DNA of 64,000 nucleotides, taken from assembly GCF_017347605.1 (NCBI RefSeq), contig NZ_AP024484.1, forward strand, positions 3,052,501 to 3,116,500, in the 5' to 3' direction. Positions 1-6,768 of the stretch are shown here, piece after piece (position 1 is the first letter of the stretch; each line of letters starts with the position of its first letter). A program made the position numbers and the translations under genes. The DNA comes from Prevotella herbatica. GTDB taxonomy: Bacteria > Bacteroidota > Bacteroidia > Bacteroidales > Bacteroidaceae. The notes beneath the pieces are model-generated. The model was not told the origin of the DNA and did not search any database. It was given only the letters and a program-made list of their open reading frames with translations.

Positions 1-1
1 C

Positions 2-646
2 TTTTCTAGTGAGGTTACTCAGGCTCAATATAATGACGGTTGCCGTCACGGAAGAGCAATCGCATTGAAAGATGCATATAATGGTAGTCCTTGTGCTTGG
101 TCAAGTAATTCTACTCCTAATAATTCACCTTATCCAGACAAGACCGTTCATCCATACTGCCAGGCATTTAGCACATGTTTTAATGATGTAAGCAGCGGCT
201 ATGATGCGGCAAGTAGTGCTTTTGCTGGTTTATCTAGTAATCCTGCATGGTATTATTGTAACATCTACAGCGATGGTACTACACATACCGGTTCATTATT
301 AAATAGAAAATGGTATCTTCCAAGTGCTGGTGACTGGTGGGATATAATGGAAAATCTTTGTACATGGACAGATCCTCAAAAGACGACTATAAAAGGTATG
401 CGTATAAGTTCTAGTGGTATAACTACTATAATATCAGGTTTGTCAGGTTATTATTCAACCTTTGATACGAAATTAACAGCGGCAGGAGGCACAGCTTTGA
501 AACATACTAGTTACTATTGGGCTGCGTCAGAGTATGATGGCGGCAACGTCGTGATTGTGTACTTCAATCCCTCGGCCGTGATCTTGTACTCCAACGGTAA
601 GGGGGTCAGTAACGGCTACTGCGTTAGGGCTGTCCTCGCTTATTAA
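2..646 (+). CDS. DGR-type variable protein, C-terminal part (5' truncated by window edge)
   Basis: The reading frame is open from the left edge (codons from position 2) to a TAA at 644-646, so the true start lies outside the window. The visible part reads like the C-type-lectin/FGE-like fold of Bacteroidales variable proteins: W-rich segments (RKWYLPSAGDWWDIM), then SYYWAASEYDGG and a C-terminus GYCVRAVLAY, which matches the typical (Y)RVRAVLA(F/Y) end of DGR targets. Bases 541-640 are 56% G+C by hand count against 34% for 361-460, and the codons there are mostly NNC/NNG/NNT substitutions, as expected of a variable repeat derived from AAC/AAT-rich template. An avd-like gene follows 69 bp downstream. 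Known for the family: such proteins are surface-displayed binding proteins. Inference: this was or is a mutagenesis target. It could also be a plain DUF1566/FISUMP-type lipoprotein. Confidence 0.75.
   Translation, partial: FSSEVTQAQYNDGCRHGRAIALKDAYNGSPCAWSSNSTPNNSPYPDKTVHPYCQAFSTCFNDVSSGYDAASSAFAGLSSNPAWYYCNIYSDGTTHTGSLLNRKWYLPSAGDWWDIMENLCTWTDPQKTTIKGMRISSSGITTIISGLSGYYSTFDTKLTAAGGTALKHTSYYWAASEYDGGNVVIVYFNPSAVILYSNGKGVSNGYCVRAVLAY
512..643 (+). other. Probable DGR variable repeat (VR)
   Basis: This stretch encodes YYWAAS through VRAVLAY. Its base composition jumps relative to the rest of the gene, and it ends exactly at the stop codon as Bacteroidales VRs do. The left boundary is approximate because no template repeat is available for comparison. 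I found no second copy in the window. Confidence 0.55.
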
Positions 647-685
647 TCACTTTATCTATTTATAACTTTATCTATTTTAAAAAAT

Positions 686-700
686 ACCGCCTTTGGCGGT
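686..700 (+). other. Perfect hairpin downstream of the VR
   Basis: ACCGCC-TTT-GGCGGT gives a 6-bp GC-rich stem with a 3-nt loop, 40 nt after the target-gene stop and 16 nt before the avd start. In the Bordetella phage DGR a hairpin/cruciform just after the VR is needed for target recognition. Here the distance is larger and the stem shorter, so the role is only a guess. It has no T-run, so it is a poor terminator. Confidence 0.45.
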
Positions 701-715
701 CGAAACATACTTACA

Positions 716-1018
716 ATGTCACAATCTGATCATCTTCCTATCTATAAGGACACTTTTACCATGCTAGGCATGGTAATAGAACGAGTAAAAAATTATCCAC
801 GTTTCTATCGCTACACAATAGGCGAAAAGATGGTGAATATCAATCTGGATATGTTGTCTCTGATATATAGAGCAAACAGCAGTTACAATAAACTGCCTAT
901 AATAACCCAACTTGATGACCGATACCGCATGTTGGTAATGCTGTTCAGATTAAGTGTAGAACAGCGGGTGATACCGCAGAATAACTATGCAAAGTATGCA
1001 GAAAATTGTATGGTATAA
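716..1018 (+). CDS. avd: Avd-like four-helix-bundle protein (DGR accessory variability determinant)
   Basis: 100 aa. The segments LPIYKDTFTML, FYRYTIGEKM, LIYRANSSYNKLPII and DDRYRMLVMLFRLSV follow the Avd/four-helix-bundle pattern (LPxYK, Y+YTxGE, IYRAN, R..LR). In known DGRs Avd is a basic pentamer that binds the reverse transcriptase and the template RNA and is essential for mutagenic retrohoming. It lies directly downstream of the variable protein, the usual target-avd order. It is shorter than typical Avd (about 115-128 aa): the stop at 1016-1018 comes just after YAENCMV, and another frame continues for about ten codons in an Avd-like way, so a C-terminal frameshift is possible. No reverse transcriptase follows. 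Confidence 0.75.
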   Translation: MSQSDHLPIYKDTFTMLGMVIERVKNYPRFYRYTIGEKMVNINLDMLSLIYRANSSYNKLPIITQLDDRYRMLVMLFRLSVEQRVIPQNNYAKYAENCMV

Positions 1019-1046
1019 GAATAAGATATAACTCAATTCTACGATG

Positions 1047-1101
1047 TCCCTTGTGACTCGTTCATGTGAAGAGTAGGTTCGTGAGAATCGAAGGACGTCT
1101 A
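1047..1101 (+). other. Structured stretch after avd (possible RNA element)
   Basis: GATGTCC and GGACGTC (one G-T wobble) close a 40-nt interior that contains a second small stem (CTC-TTCA / TGAA-GAG). It occupies the place where DGR template RNA normally begins. I see no A-rich template resembling the VR. Function unknown. Confidence 0.3.
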
Positions 1102-1202
1102 AATAATTATCACTATAAATAATTAATGAATAGTTAGTTCTATTCATTTTCTTCTAAGGCTATTTAGTCTAAGAAGAGTATATCCCAGTGGGGATGTATT
1201 GG

Positions 1203-1236
1203 AGAGCCTTCACACGCGAGTGTGGGGCTCTTTTTT
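1203..1236 (+). terminator. Rho-independent terminator
   Basis: A stem GAGCC..CACAC / GTGTG.GGCTC with a GCGA loop (1204-1230) is followed by TTTTTT. It lies about 185 bp downstream of avd and probably ends the target-avd transcript. Confidence 0.75.
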
Positions 1237-1239
1237 AAA

Positions 1240-1560
1240 GAGCCCGCTGATTCCTGTAGATATTTCTTGGGGATATCGCCTTTGTATCTGCTTAAGCAGA
1301 TGTTGTTTCCCGCAGATTCCCGCAGACAAACGGCCAACAGCATGAACAGCATTGTCTCCCGCAGATAATGCAGAGGAATGCAGCAAGTTGCATTATTTCG
1401 CAGACAAACAGCAAAACAACAAACAGCGTGAACCGCATTATATACAGCAGTGTCGCAACTGTCTTTGTCAGCGAGATTTGGGCATCTGCTTGCAGATCCA
1501 TTTGTCCTAACTGTCTTTTATCTGCGTGAATCAGCGAGATCTGCGGGAGAACGGCCGTTT
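1240..1560. repeat. Block of degenerate repeated words (CGCAGAT / GCAGACAAAC / AACAGC-TGAAC-GCATT)
   Basis: The words CCCGCAGAT, CGCAGACAAAC and AACAGC(A/G)TGAAC(A/C)GCATT occur two or more times, and ATCTGCG appears in both orientations. Two roughly 50-bp degenerate units can be seen near 1316-1372 and 1397-1450. G+C is higher than in the flanks. It resembles the 'ATCTGCGTGAATCTGCGGGA'-like filler seen between genes in many Bacteroidales genomes. No gene is supported. Confidence 0.4.
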
Positions 1561-1783
1561 ATATTACGGTTTAGGATGATGGAAGAGCAAGCAAGTGAGA
1601 GCAGATCCAAGCTAGCTTGAGCTATGTTGAGGGCAGCTGATATTTATGGAAGAAATAAAATACAAGGAAAAAGCGTCAATAAAATCAACGTAATTAAAAG
1701 ATTAATTTTTAATAGAGCAAGCGTGAAATGACTTAAAATCAAGGGGTATTTATGGAGAATACTACCCCCCTAAATAGAAAAAG

Positions 1784-1922
1784 ATTCCAGAAAAAAAGAA
1801 AAATAACCTACATTACCTACATTTTTGACTTAAATTGTTATTTATCAATAGTTTATATGATGTATATTAGTGCCTTTTCCTACATCTTTCCTACATGGTT
1901 CCTACATTATTAGCACGTATTT
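1784..1922 (+). repeat. CCTACAT iteron element, left copy
   Basis: Five CCTACAT iterons lie at 1807-1813, 1816-1822, 1879-1885, 1890-1896 and 1901-1907 (start-to-start spacing 9, 63, 11, 11). The flanking TTCCAGAAAAAAAGAAAAAT and AGCACGT are also shared with the inverted copy at 60749-60874. Iteron blocks are essentially identical between the copies while the 1831-1875 spacer has diverged without net length change, which suggests a protein-binding site. No adjacent gene explains it. Confidence 0.8.
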
Positions 1923-2089
1923 GTATCTAAAACGATAGAATTTGATTAAAGTATAATACCAAAACCGCTTTTTAGTCTCACCATTAAGTCGTGTCTCTGG
2001 CAGTAAAGCAAATCACCGTAATGTCTTTCTTGAGAATTATAAATCTAGAAATGTTACTTCTATTTGTAAAAATAAAATGAAATAATTTG

Positions 2090-2120
2090 TTGCTGTCCGA
2101 TAAAAATAAGGAATAGCATG
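2090..2120 (-). mobile_element. Relic of an IS4-type insertion-sequence end
   Basis: CTGTCCGATAAAA...AATAGCAT at 2093-2119 matches the edge of the broken transposase at 36138-36165 (CTGTCCGATAAAA then AATAGCAT). No transposase motif is recognisable in the adjacent 1984-2232 open frame, so only an end appears to remain. Confidence 0.35.
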
Positions 2121-2449
2121 TGAATAGTTCCCGAAGCCCTTTTAAACAGGGTTTCTGGCTCATTTTTTTTGCAGAACAAGCCCCCTTAATCAAAGAGTGA
2201 TGGTTCGGTGGACTCTCAGCCTTCTCTTTCATATAAAAAAATTAAAACATAAATTTTGCTCAATTCCTTAAGCGCAGAGAGAATCGTGCATCATCCTTTA
2301 AATTATTATATAGCTGAAGATAAAATGATGCAATTAAAAGTAGGCTTGTTGGTATTTGTAGAAGTACCAATAACTCTATTCTAATTTGTATTTAAACACA
2401 AGTGAATTTATTTATCGATAAAGTAAAAACGTTAGTACTACATAATAGA

Positions 2450-2609
2450 AAACGTTTGATCGTAGGATTAGAAACTTTATAACGATACAATGCAAACTTT
2501 ATAACGTAGAAACGCAAACGTTTGATCGTAGGATCAGAAACTTTGTAACGATACAATGCAAACTTTATATCGTGAAAACGCAAACGTTTGATTGTAGAAA
2601 TAGGAACTT
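2450..2609. repeat. 66-bp tandem repeat, about 2.4 copies
   Basis: AAACGTTTGATCGTAGGAT starts at 2450, recurs at 2516, and starts again with changes at 2582 (AAACGTTTGATTGTAG). The unit also holds AACGATACAATGCAAACTTT. The two full units differ at only a few positions. No coding potential or neighbour suggests a role. Confidence 0.85.
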
Positions 2610-3079
2610 GATGATATAGCTTTGCCTTTATACCAATGGATTTTGGTTGATATTGCTTTGTTATGTGGCATAATGTAAGTATGTTTGAATTTATATTTTT
2701 TTTTAAAGTTTAGGTTTACTGTTGATAATAGTAATATATTTTTAAATAGTTTACAAAAACGTGGAGGATAGTGGAAGTATACCTCCACCGATAAAATATT
2801 ATCAATCAAGTGTTTATGTTACTAGTGGAGGTTATTTGCTCTTTTTGAAAGTTTTGGGATATTTCTATTTTTCAGTAATTGAAAATGTAATAAAAAAGTC
2901 TTTTTTAAATTTGATGGAAAGTTCTATAATGATATCTGAAGCTGTTGTGAACTAGGGTAATACTCGTTGCCGGATTTAAATATTTACTAATTTAATTCCG
3001 CTAACAGGTTGTTATATCTACTTATAAAAATTAAAGCCGAATAGAACTAGTTACCTTTTAGTGAAATAGTGTTGAGAAA

Positions 3080-3111
3080 TTTGTATGATAGTAAAAAAAT
3101 GTCTATATTTG
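3080..3111 (+). promoter_or_regulatory. Bacteroidetes-type promoter for the 3.2-kb porin-like gene
   Basis: TTTG at 3080-3083 and TATATTTG at 3104-3111 are separated by 20 bp, a consensus -33/-7 pair. The gene starts about 70 bp further on. Confidence 0.75.
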
Positions 3112-3185
3112 CATTGTATAGAAAGATAATATAAGATTTAAAATCTATACATATAGCAAAATATTTATATATCTAAATGCAGATT

Positions 3186-3671
3186 ATGAAAAAGAAACTA
3201 TTAATGGTTTTTGCCGCTCTTCTGATGACAGTTAGTGCCAGTGCACAATTTGAAGAAGGCAAGATGTATTGCGGAGCCTCGCTTACAGGATTGAATTTGA
3301 GTTATAATGGTGCTGATGAACTTAATCTTGGTTTACAGGCTAAAGCAGGATATTTCATTACTGATGACATAATGCTTTCGGCACAGTTAGGTTACCAAAC
3401 AAGTTCGAGCGATGTAATTCCTAATCATTATGAAGTGGGTGCAGGTGCACGTTATTATATTGAGCAGAATGGCATCTTCCTAGGAGCTGGTGCTAAATAT
3501 GTGCATACGGGGCACTATAATGATTTTATGCCAGGAGTAGAAGTGGGGTATGCCTTTTTCATAAGTAAAACCGTAACAATTGAGCCGGCTTTATATTATG
3601 ATCAGAGCCTTAAGGATCATAGTCAGTATTCTACTATCGGACTTAAAGTTGGAATCGGTATATATTTGTAA
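3186..3671 (+). CDS. Small outer-membrane beta-barrel (porin-family) protein
   Basis: 161 aa from ATG at 3186 (an in-frame ATG at 3177 adds only MQI). It begins with a signal peptide, MKKKLLMVFAALLMTVSASA, with probable cleavage after ASAQ. The rest alternates short amphipathic strands rich in Gly, Tyr and Ser (LQAKAGYFITDD, HYEVGAGARYYIE, GIFLGAGAKYVHT, GVEVGYAFFI) and ends in GLKVGIGIYL, the pattern of an eight-stranded OmpX/OmpW-like barrel of the Bacteroidetes 'outer membrane beta-barrel / PorT' type. It is monocistronic with its own promoter. Substrate or role is not evident. Confidence 0.75.
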   Translation: MKKKLLMVFAALLMTVSASAQFEEGKMYCGASLTGLNLSYNGADELNLGLQAKAGYFITDDIMLSAQLGYQTSSSDVIPNHYEVGAGARYYIEQNGIFLGAGAKYVHTGHYNDFMPGVEVGYAFFISKTVTIEPALYYDQSLKDHSQYSTIGLKVGIGIYL

Positions 3672-3697
3672 GATATAATAGTACTTAGAAATATTAT

Positions 3698-4309
3698 ATG
3701 TCCGAAACTTATCCCTCGGCGTTATTAGAAAAAGCCGTAAGTGAATTCTCAAAACTACCAGGCATAGGGCGTAAGTCAGCTTTGCGTCTTGTCCTGAATA
3801 TGTTGCGACGTGATGTCTCTGATGTTGATGAATTCTGTAATTCGATAATGACACTAAAGCATGAAGTGAAGTATTGTAAAGTCTGTCATAATATCAGTGA
3901 TACGGATGTTTGTCCGATATGTTCTGATCGTCGTCGCGATGCATCAACGATATGTGTTGTAGAGAATATTCAAGATGTCATGGCTGTTGAGAAAACGCAA
4001 CAATTTAATGGACTTTACCATGTGCTCGGTGGAATAATATCACCAATGGATGGTATAGGACCTGGTGATATTGAGGTTGACTCTTTGGTTGATAGAATAA
4101 GTACAGGAGATGTTCGGGAAGTTATACTCGCATTAAGTTCCACAATGGAGGGAGATACGACTAATTTTTACATATCGAGGAAACTTATGCAATATGATGT
4201 GAAACTCAGTGTGATAGCTCGTGGTATATCTGTTGGCGACGAATTGGAATATACGGACGAAGTTACTTTGGGGCGCTCAATATTAAACAGAACACCATTT
4301 AAACAATGA
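3698..4309 (+). CDS. recR: Recombination mediator protein RecR
   Basis: 203 aa, normal length. It acts with RecF/RecO to load RecA at gaps and breaks. The order of parts is clear: helix-hairpin-helix [11 protein letters not shown] (20-30), zinc finger with Cys60, Cys63, Cys72 and Cys75 (CKVC...CPIC), Toprim start [14 protein letters not shown] (85-98), then [19 protein letters not shown] and the C-terminal [19 protein letters not shown] segment. The next gene overlaps its stop by 4 bp (ATGA). It appears to head a four-gene transcription unit running to 6471. Confidence 0.97.
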   Translation: MSETYPSALLEKAVSEFSKLPGIGRKSALRLVLNMLRRDVSDVDEFCNSIMTLKHEVKYCKVCHNISDTDVCPICSDRRRDASTICVVENIQDVMAVEKTQQFNGLYHVLGGIISPMDGIGPGDIEVDSLVDRISTGDVREVILALSSTMEGDTTNFYISRKLMQYDVKLSVIARGISVGDELEYTDEVTLGRSILNRTPFKQ

Positions 4310-4752
4310 AACAAGCAGTAAAAATACTCACAATAAATTATTTTATCGTGTTGGCGTTTGCTTTGGCAATAATAGTCTGTGGCGAAAACGACTGGTTTAA
4401 TAATGTTGGGATTATGCATGATAACAAAAGTTCTGATTTCATGATGACTTCATTAATGGAAATCATAACAATATGTTTAATCCCTGTATCATTACGTCTA
4501 TTTAAATTCAAGAACGTACGTAATGCTATACTATCAGATAATACAGAACTTCATTCTTCGTTTATAGCCTGGGCTATTATACGTTTGGATATGTTGCAAA
4601 TACCGATGATAGTAAATGCTATTTTGTATTATATGTATATGAATGTAGCTTTTGGTTATATGGGAATAATCTTGTTTCTAGCAAGTTTCTTTATATTTCC
4701 AACATTAGAAAGATGTAACTTTGAATACGAAAAGATAAAAGGCGAGCAATAA
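4306..4752 (+). CDS. Integral membrane protein of unknown function
   Basis: 148 aa. Four hydrophobic segments are visible: about 9-27 ([15 protein letters not shown]), 48-63, 88-108 and 110-130 ([16 protein letters not shown]), consistent with four transmembrane helices. There are no catalytic motifs. It overlaps recR by 4 bp and its stop shares a base with the next start, so it is translationally coupled in the recR unit. I do not recognise the family; similar small membrane proteins follow recR in other Prevotella-like genomes as far as I recall. Confidence 0.7.
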   Translation: MKQAVKILTINYFIVLAFALAIIVCGENDWFNNVGIMHDNKSSDFMMTSLMEIITICLIPVSLRLFKFKNVRNAILSDNTELHSSFIAWAIIRLDMLQIPMIVNAILYYMYMNVAFGYMGIILFLASFFIFPTLERCNFEYEKIKGEQ

Positions 4753-5945
4753 TGCTTCTGTCTGTAATAATTGTAAACTATAATGTGAAGTACTACCTTG
4801 GGCAGTGTCTTCATTCCTTAACTAAGGCTTTGAAAGATATAGAGTCAGAAGTTATTGTTGTGGACAATCATTCAGATGATGGAAGCATTGAATATTTAAA
4901 GCCTATATTCCCTTATGTAAGATTTGTTCACTGCGGGCATAATATGGGCTTCTCGCGTGCTAATAATATTGGCATAAGGCAGAGCAACGGGGAATACGTC
5001 TTGATGGTTAATCCTGATACGATTGTTGGAGAAGATGTTATTGCTAATGCGTTGAATTTTATTAGGACGCATGTTGAAACTGGAGCTGTAGGTGTGAAGA
5101 TGCTTAAGGCTGACGGTAGCAATGCTATGGAAAGCCGAAGAGGATTGCCTACTCCGATGGCTGCATTTTATAAGATGAGTGGATTGTGTGCAAGATTTCC
5201 CAGACATCATAAACTTGCACATTATTATATGAGTTACTTGTCATGGGATGAACCGCATAGAATAGAAGTCGTTAGTGGTGCTTTCTTTATGATTCGTCGT
5301 AAGGCATATAATGAAGTAGGGGGACTTGACGAAGATTATTTTATGTATGGTGAAGATATAGATTTAAGCTGCCGTCTTTTAGAAAGTGGATGGCAGAATT
5401 GGTATCTGCCATTATCTATACTTCATTATAAAGGTGAGAGCACCCAAAAGACATCTTATAGGTACGTGCATGTGTTCTATGAGTCTATGCTTATTTTTAT
5501 GCGAAAGCACTATTACAATTCATCTTATTTGATAAATTTACCAGTGAAGGCTGCTATATTTTTCAAAGCGATGGTAGCTCTTGTAAAAAATGGACTGTTA
5601 AGCATGTCTAGATCTCTTGGATTCAGAGGAAAAGAAAATAACCCAAAATCAGCATATATGTTTATTGGTGGAAATGACATGTTGGAGCAGTGCAAAGGGA
5701 TTGCACTTAATAATGGATTAGATGCTGAATATATAAATGCCAGTCAAGATAGTTGTCCTGATGGTCATCTGAAATATTTGCTTTCTGATCCAGAAAGAAT
5801 GATATATGTTGTATATGACATGACTGTTTATAGTTATTCGCATGTGTTGAGCATATTTGCAGGTTGTCCTATGAAGCATGTATCCATTGGAACATATTAT
5901 GATAATGTATTAATAACAGCAGAGGAGGTGATGTGTAATGAATAA
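4752..5945 (+). CDS. Family 2 glycosyltransferase (rhamnosyltransferase-like)
   Basis: 397 aa. The N-terminal GT-A domain shows LLSVIIVNYNVKYYLGQCL (2-20), IVVDNHSDDGS, the metal-binding-type NPDT, and the acceptor-side motif GGLDEDYFMYGEDIDLSCR at about 190-208. It should transfer a sugar from an NDP-sugar at the inner membrane during surface polysaccharide synthesis; donor and acceptor cannot be read. Beyond the GT2 domain there are about 110 further residues (NPKSAYMFIGGNDMLEQ... to the end) that look like a separate small alpha/beta domain. It is coupled to genes on both sides. Confidence 0.88.
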   Translation: MLLSVIIVNYNVKYYLGQCLHSLTKALKDIESEVIVVDNHSDDGSIEYLKPIFPYVRFVHCGHNMGFSRANNIGIRQSNGEYVLMVNPDTIVGEDVIANALNFIRTHVETGAVGVKMLKADGSNAMESRRGLPTPMAAFYKMSGLCARFPRHHKLAHYYMSYLSWDEPHRIEVVSGAFFMIRRKAYNEVGGLDEDYFMYGEDIDLSCRLLESGWQNWYLPLSILHYKGESTQKTSYRYVHVFYESMLIFMRKHYYNSSYLINLPVKAAIFFKAMVALVKNGLLSMSRSLGFRGKENNPKSAYMFIGGNDMLEQCKGIALNNGLDAEYINASQDSCPDGHLKYLLSDPERMIYVVYDMTVYSYSHVLSIFAGCPMKHVSIGTYYDNVLITAEEVMCNE

Positions 5946-6471
5946 AACTGATAAATTACCAGAGGTTACTTTGAGGGCAATTGAACCAGAAGATCTGGAA
6001 CTGCTTTATCATTTAGAGAATGATGATAAGCTGTGGCATGTAGGAGTCACAAATGTTCCGTATTCTCGCTTTCTGCTTCATGACTATATTGCTAATTCAA
6101 GTGGCGATATCTATACGGATAAGCAAGTGAGGTTAATGATCGTTGATTCTGATAATAATTGTGTCGGTATTATAGATCTGGTAGATTTTAATCCACAACA
6201 TCGTAGGGCTGAGATAGGAATAGTTATAATGAGTGAGTATAGAAATCGTGGTTTTGCCAAGGCTGCATTACTTAAGGTTATTTCGTATTGTCACAAAGTA
6301 ATACATTTAGCACAAATCTATGCTATAATAAGAAATGATAATAAAATTTCAATAAATCTATTTAACTCTTTGGGTTTCAGTAGTAAAACACAATTAGAGG
6401 GGTGGCTTTTTGATGGCGAAAAATACAATGATGCTGTTTTAATGCAAATTTTTTTAGAAAAAACACTTTAA
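5938..6471 (+). CDS. GNAT-family N-acetyltransferase (RimJ/SpeG-like)
   Basis: 177 aa, overlapping the glycosyltransferase by 8 bp. It has the GNAT layout: VTLRAIEPEDLELLYHLEND at the N-terminus, AEIGIVIMSEYRNRGFAKAAL carrying the acetyl-CoA (R/Q)xxGxA-like loop, and INLFNSLGFSS near the C-terminus, as in ribosomal-protein or spermidine acetyltransferases. Acetyl-CoA-dependent N-acetylation is expected; the acceptor is unknown. It is the last gene of the recR unit. Confidence 0.85.
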   Translation: MNKTDKLPEVTLRAIEPEDLELLYHLENDDKLWHVGVTNVPYSRFLLHDYIANSSGDIYTDKQVRLMIVDSDNNCVGIIDLVDFNPQHRRAEIGIVIMSEYRNRGFAKAALLKVISYCHKVIHLAQIYAIIRNDNKISINLFNSLGFSSKTQLEGWLFDGEKYNDAVLMQIFLEKTL

Positions 6472-6475
6472 AAGT

Positions 6476-6507
6476 TTTGGAGAAATAAAATATTATCATT
6501 ACCTTTG
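6476..6507 (+). promoter_or_regulatory. Promoter for tRNA-Asp pair
   Basis: TTTG (6476-6479) and TACCTTTG (6500-6507) are 20 bp apart, 31 bp before the first tRNA. The TACCTTTGC -7 box recurs before the other tRNA units of the window. Confidence 0.75.
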
Positions 6508-6537
6508 CACTCGCAATTCAGAATAAGGCTCTTTTAT

Positions 6538-6614
6538 GGTGCGTTAGTTCAGTTGGTTAGAATGCCTGCCTGTCACGCAGGAGGTCACGAGTTCGAGTCT
6601 CGTACGCACCGCCA
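6538..6614 (+). tRNA. tRNA-Asp (GTC), copy 1
   Basis: Cloverleaf: acceptor GGTGCGT/ACGCACC, anticodon loop CTGTCAC with GTC, T-loop TTCGAGT, discriminator G at 6611. CCA is encoded at 6612-6614. Confidence 0.97.
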
Positions 6615-6640
6615 CAAGCCTTTCATGAATTTGTAAAACT

Positions 6641-6714
6641 GGTGCGTTAGTTCAGTTGGTTAGAATGCCTGCCTGTCACGCAGGAGGTCACGAGTTCGAG
6701 TCTCGTACGCACCG
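6641..6714 (+). tRNA. tRNA-Asp (GTC), copy 2
   Basis: Sequence identical to copy 1 through the discriminator base G6714, but the CCA end is not encoded (CTT follows). Separated from copy 1 by 26 bp; presumably co-transcribed. Confidence 0.97.
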
Positions 6715-6718
6715 CTTA

Positions 6719-6754
6719 AAATCCTCAAAACTTTATTGTTTTGAGGATTTTTTG
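6719..6754 (+). terminator. Terminator after tRNA-Asp pair (probably bidirectional)
   Basis: A 13-bp stem (AAATCCTCAAAAC-type arms, 6719-6731 and 6738-6750) with loop TTTATT is followed by T-rich sequence. The mirror A-run lets it also serve the minus-strand ABC gene ending at 6769. Confidence 0.85.
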
Positions 6755-6768
6755 TATAAAGAAGTTTC

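Larger units (their letters stand above)
1019..3176. other. 2.1-kb intergenic accessory region without a convincing gene
   Basis: All open frames here are short, with unnatural composition and no recognisable family. The region contains a structured stretch right after avd, a terminator, a block of repeated words, an iteron element, an IS-end relic and a 66-bp tandem repeat, each listed separately. In a complete DGR of this layout the template repeat and reverse transcriptase would be expected here; neither is present. Confidence 0.7.

Noticed and set aside
1292..1501. A-rich words such as AACAACAAACAGCGTGAAC as a DGR template repeat
   Set aside because: Apart from AAC-like words they do not align with the VR at its non-adenine positions, and the block is explained by degenerate repeated words.
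1984..2232. 82-aa minus-strand open frame as a gene
   Set aside because: No family resemblance; its end coincides with an IS-end relic and composition is not protein-like.
2761..2955. 64-aa plus-strand open frame
   Set aside because: Low-complexity AT-rich sequence, no promoter or ribosome site, no recognisable domain.
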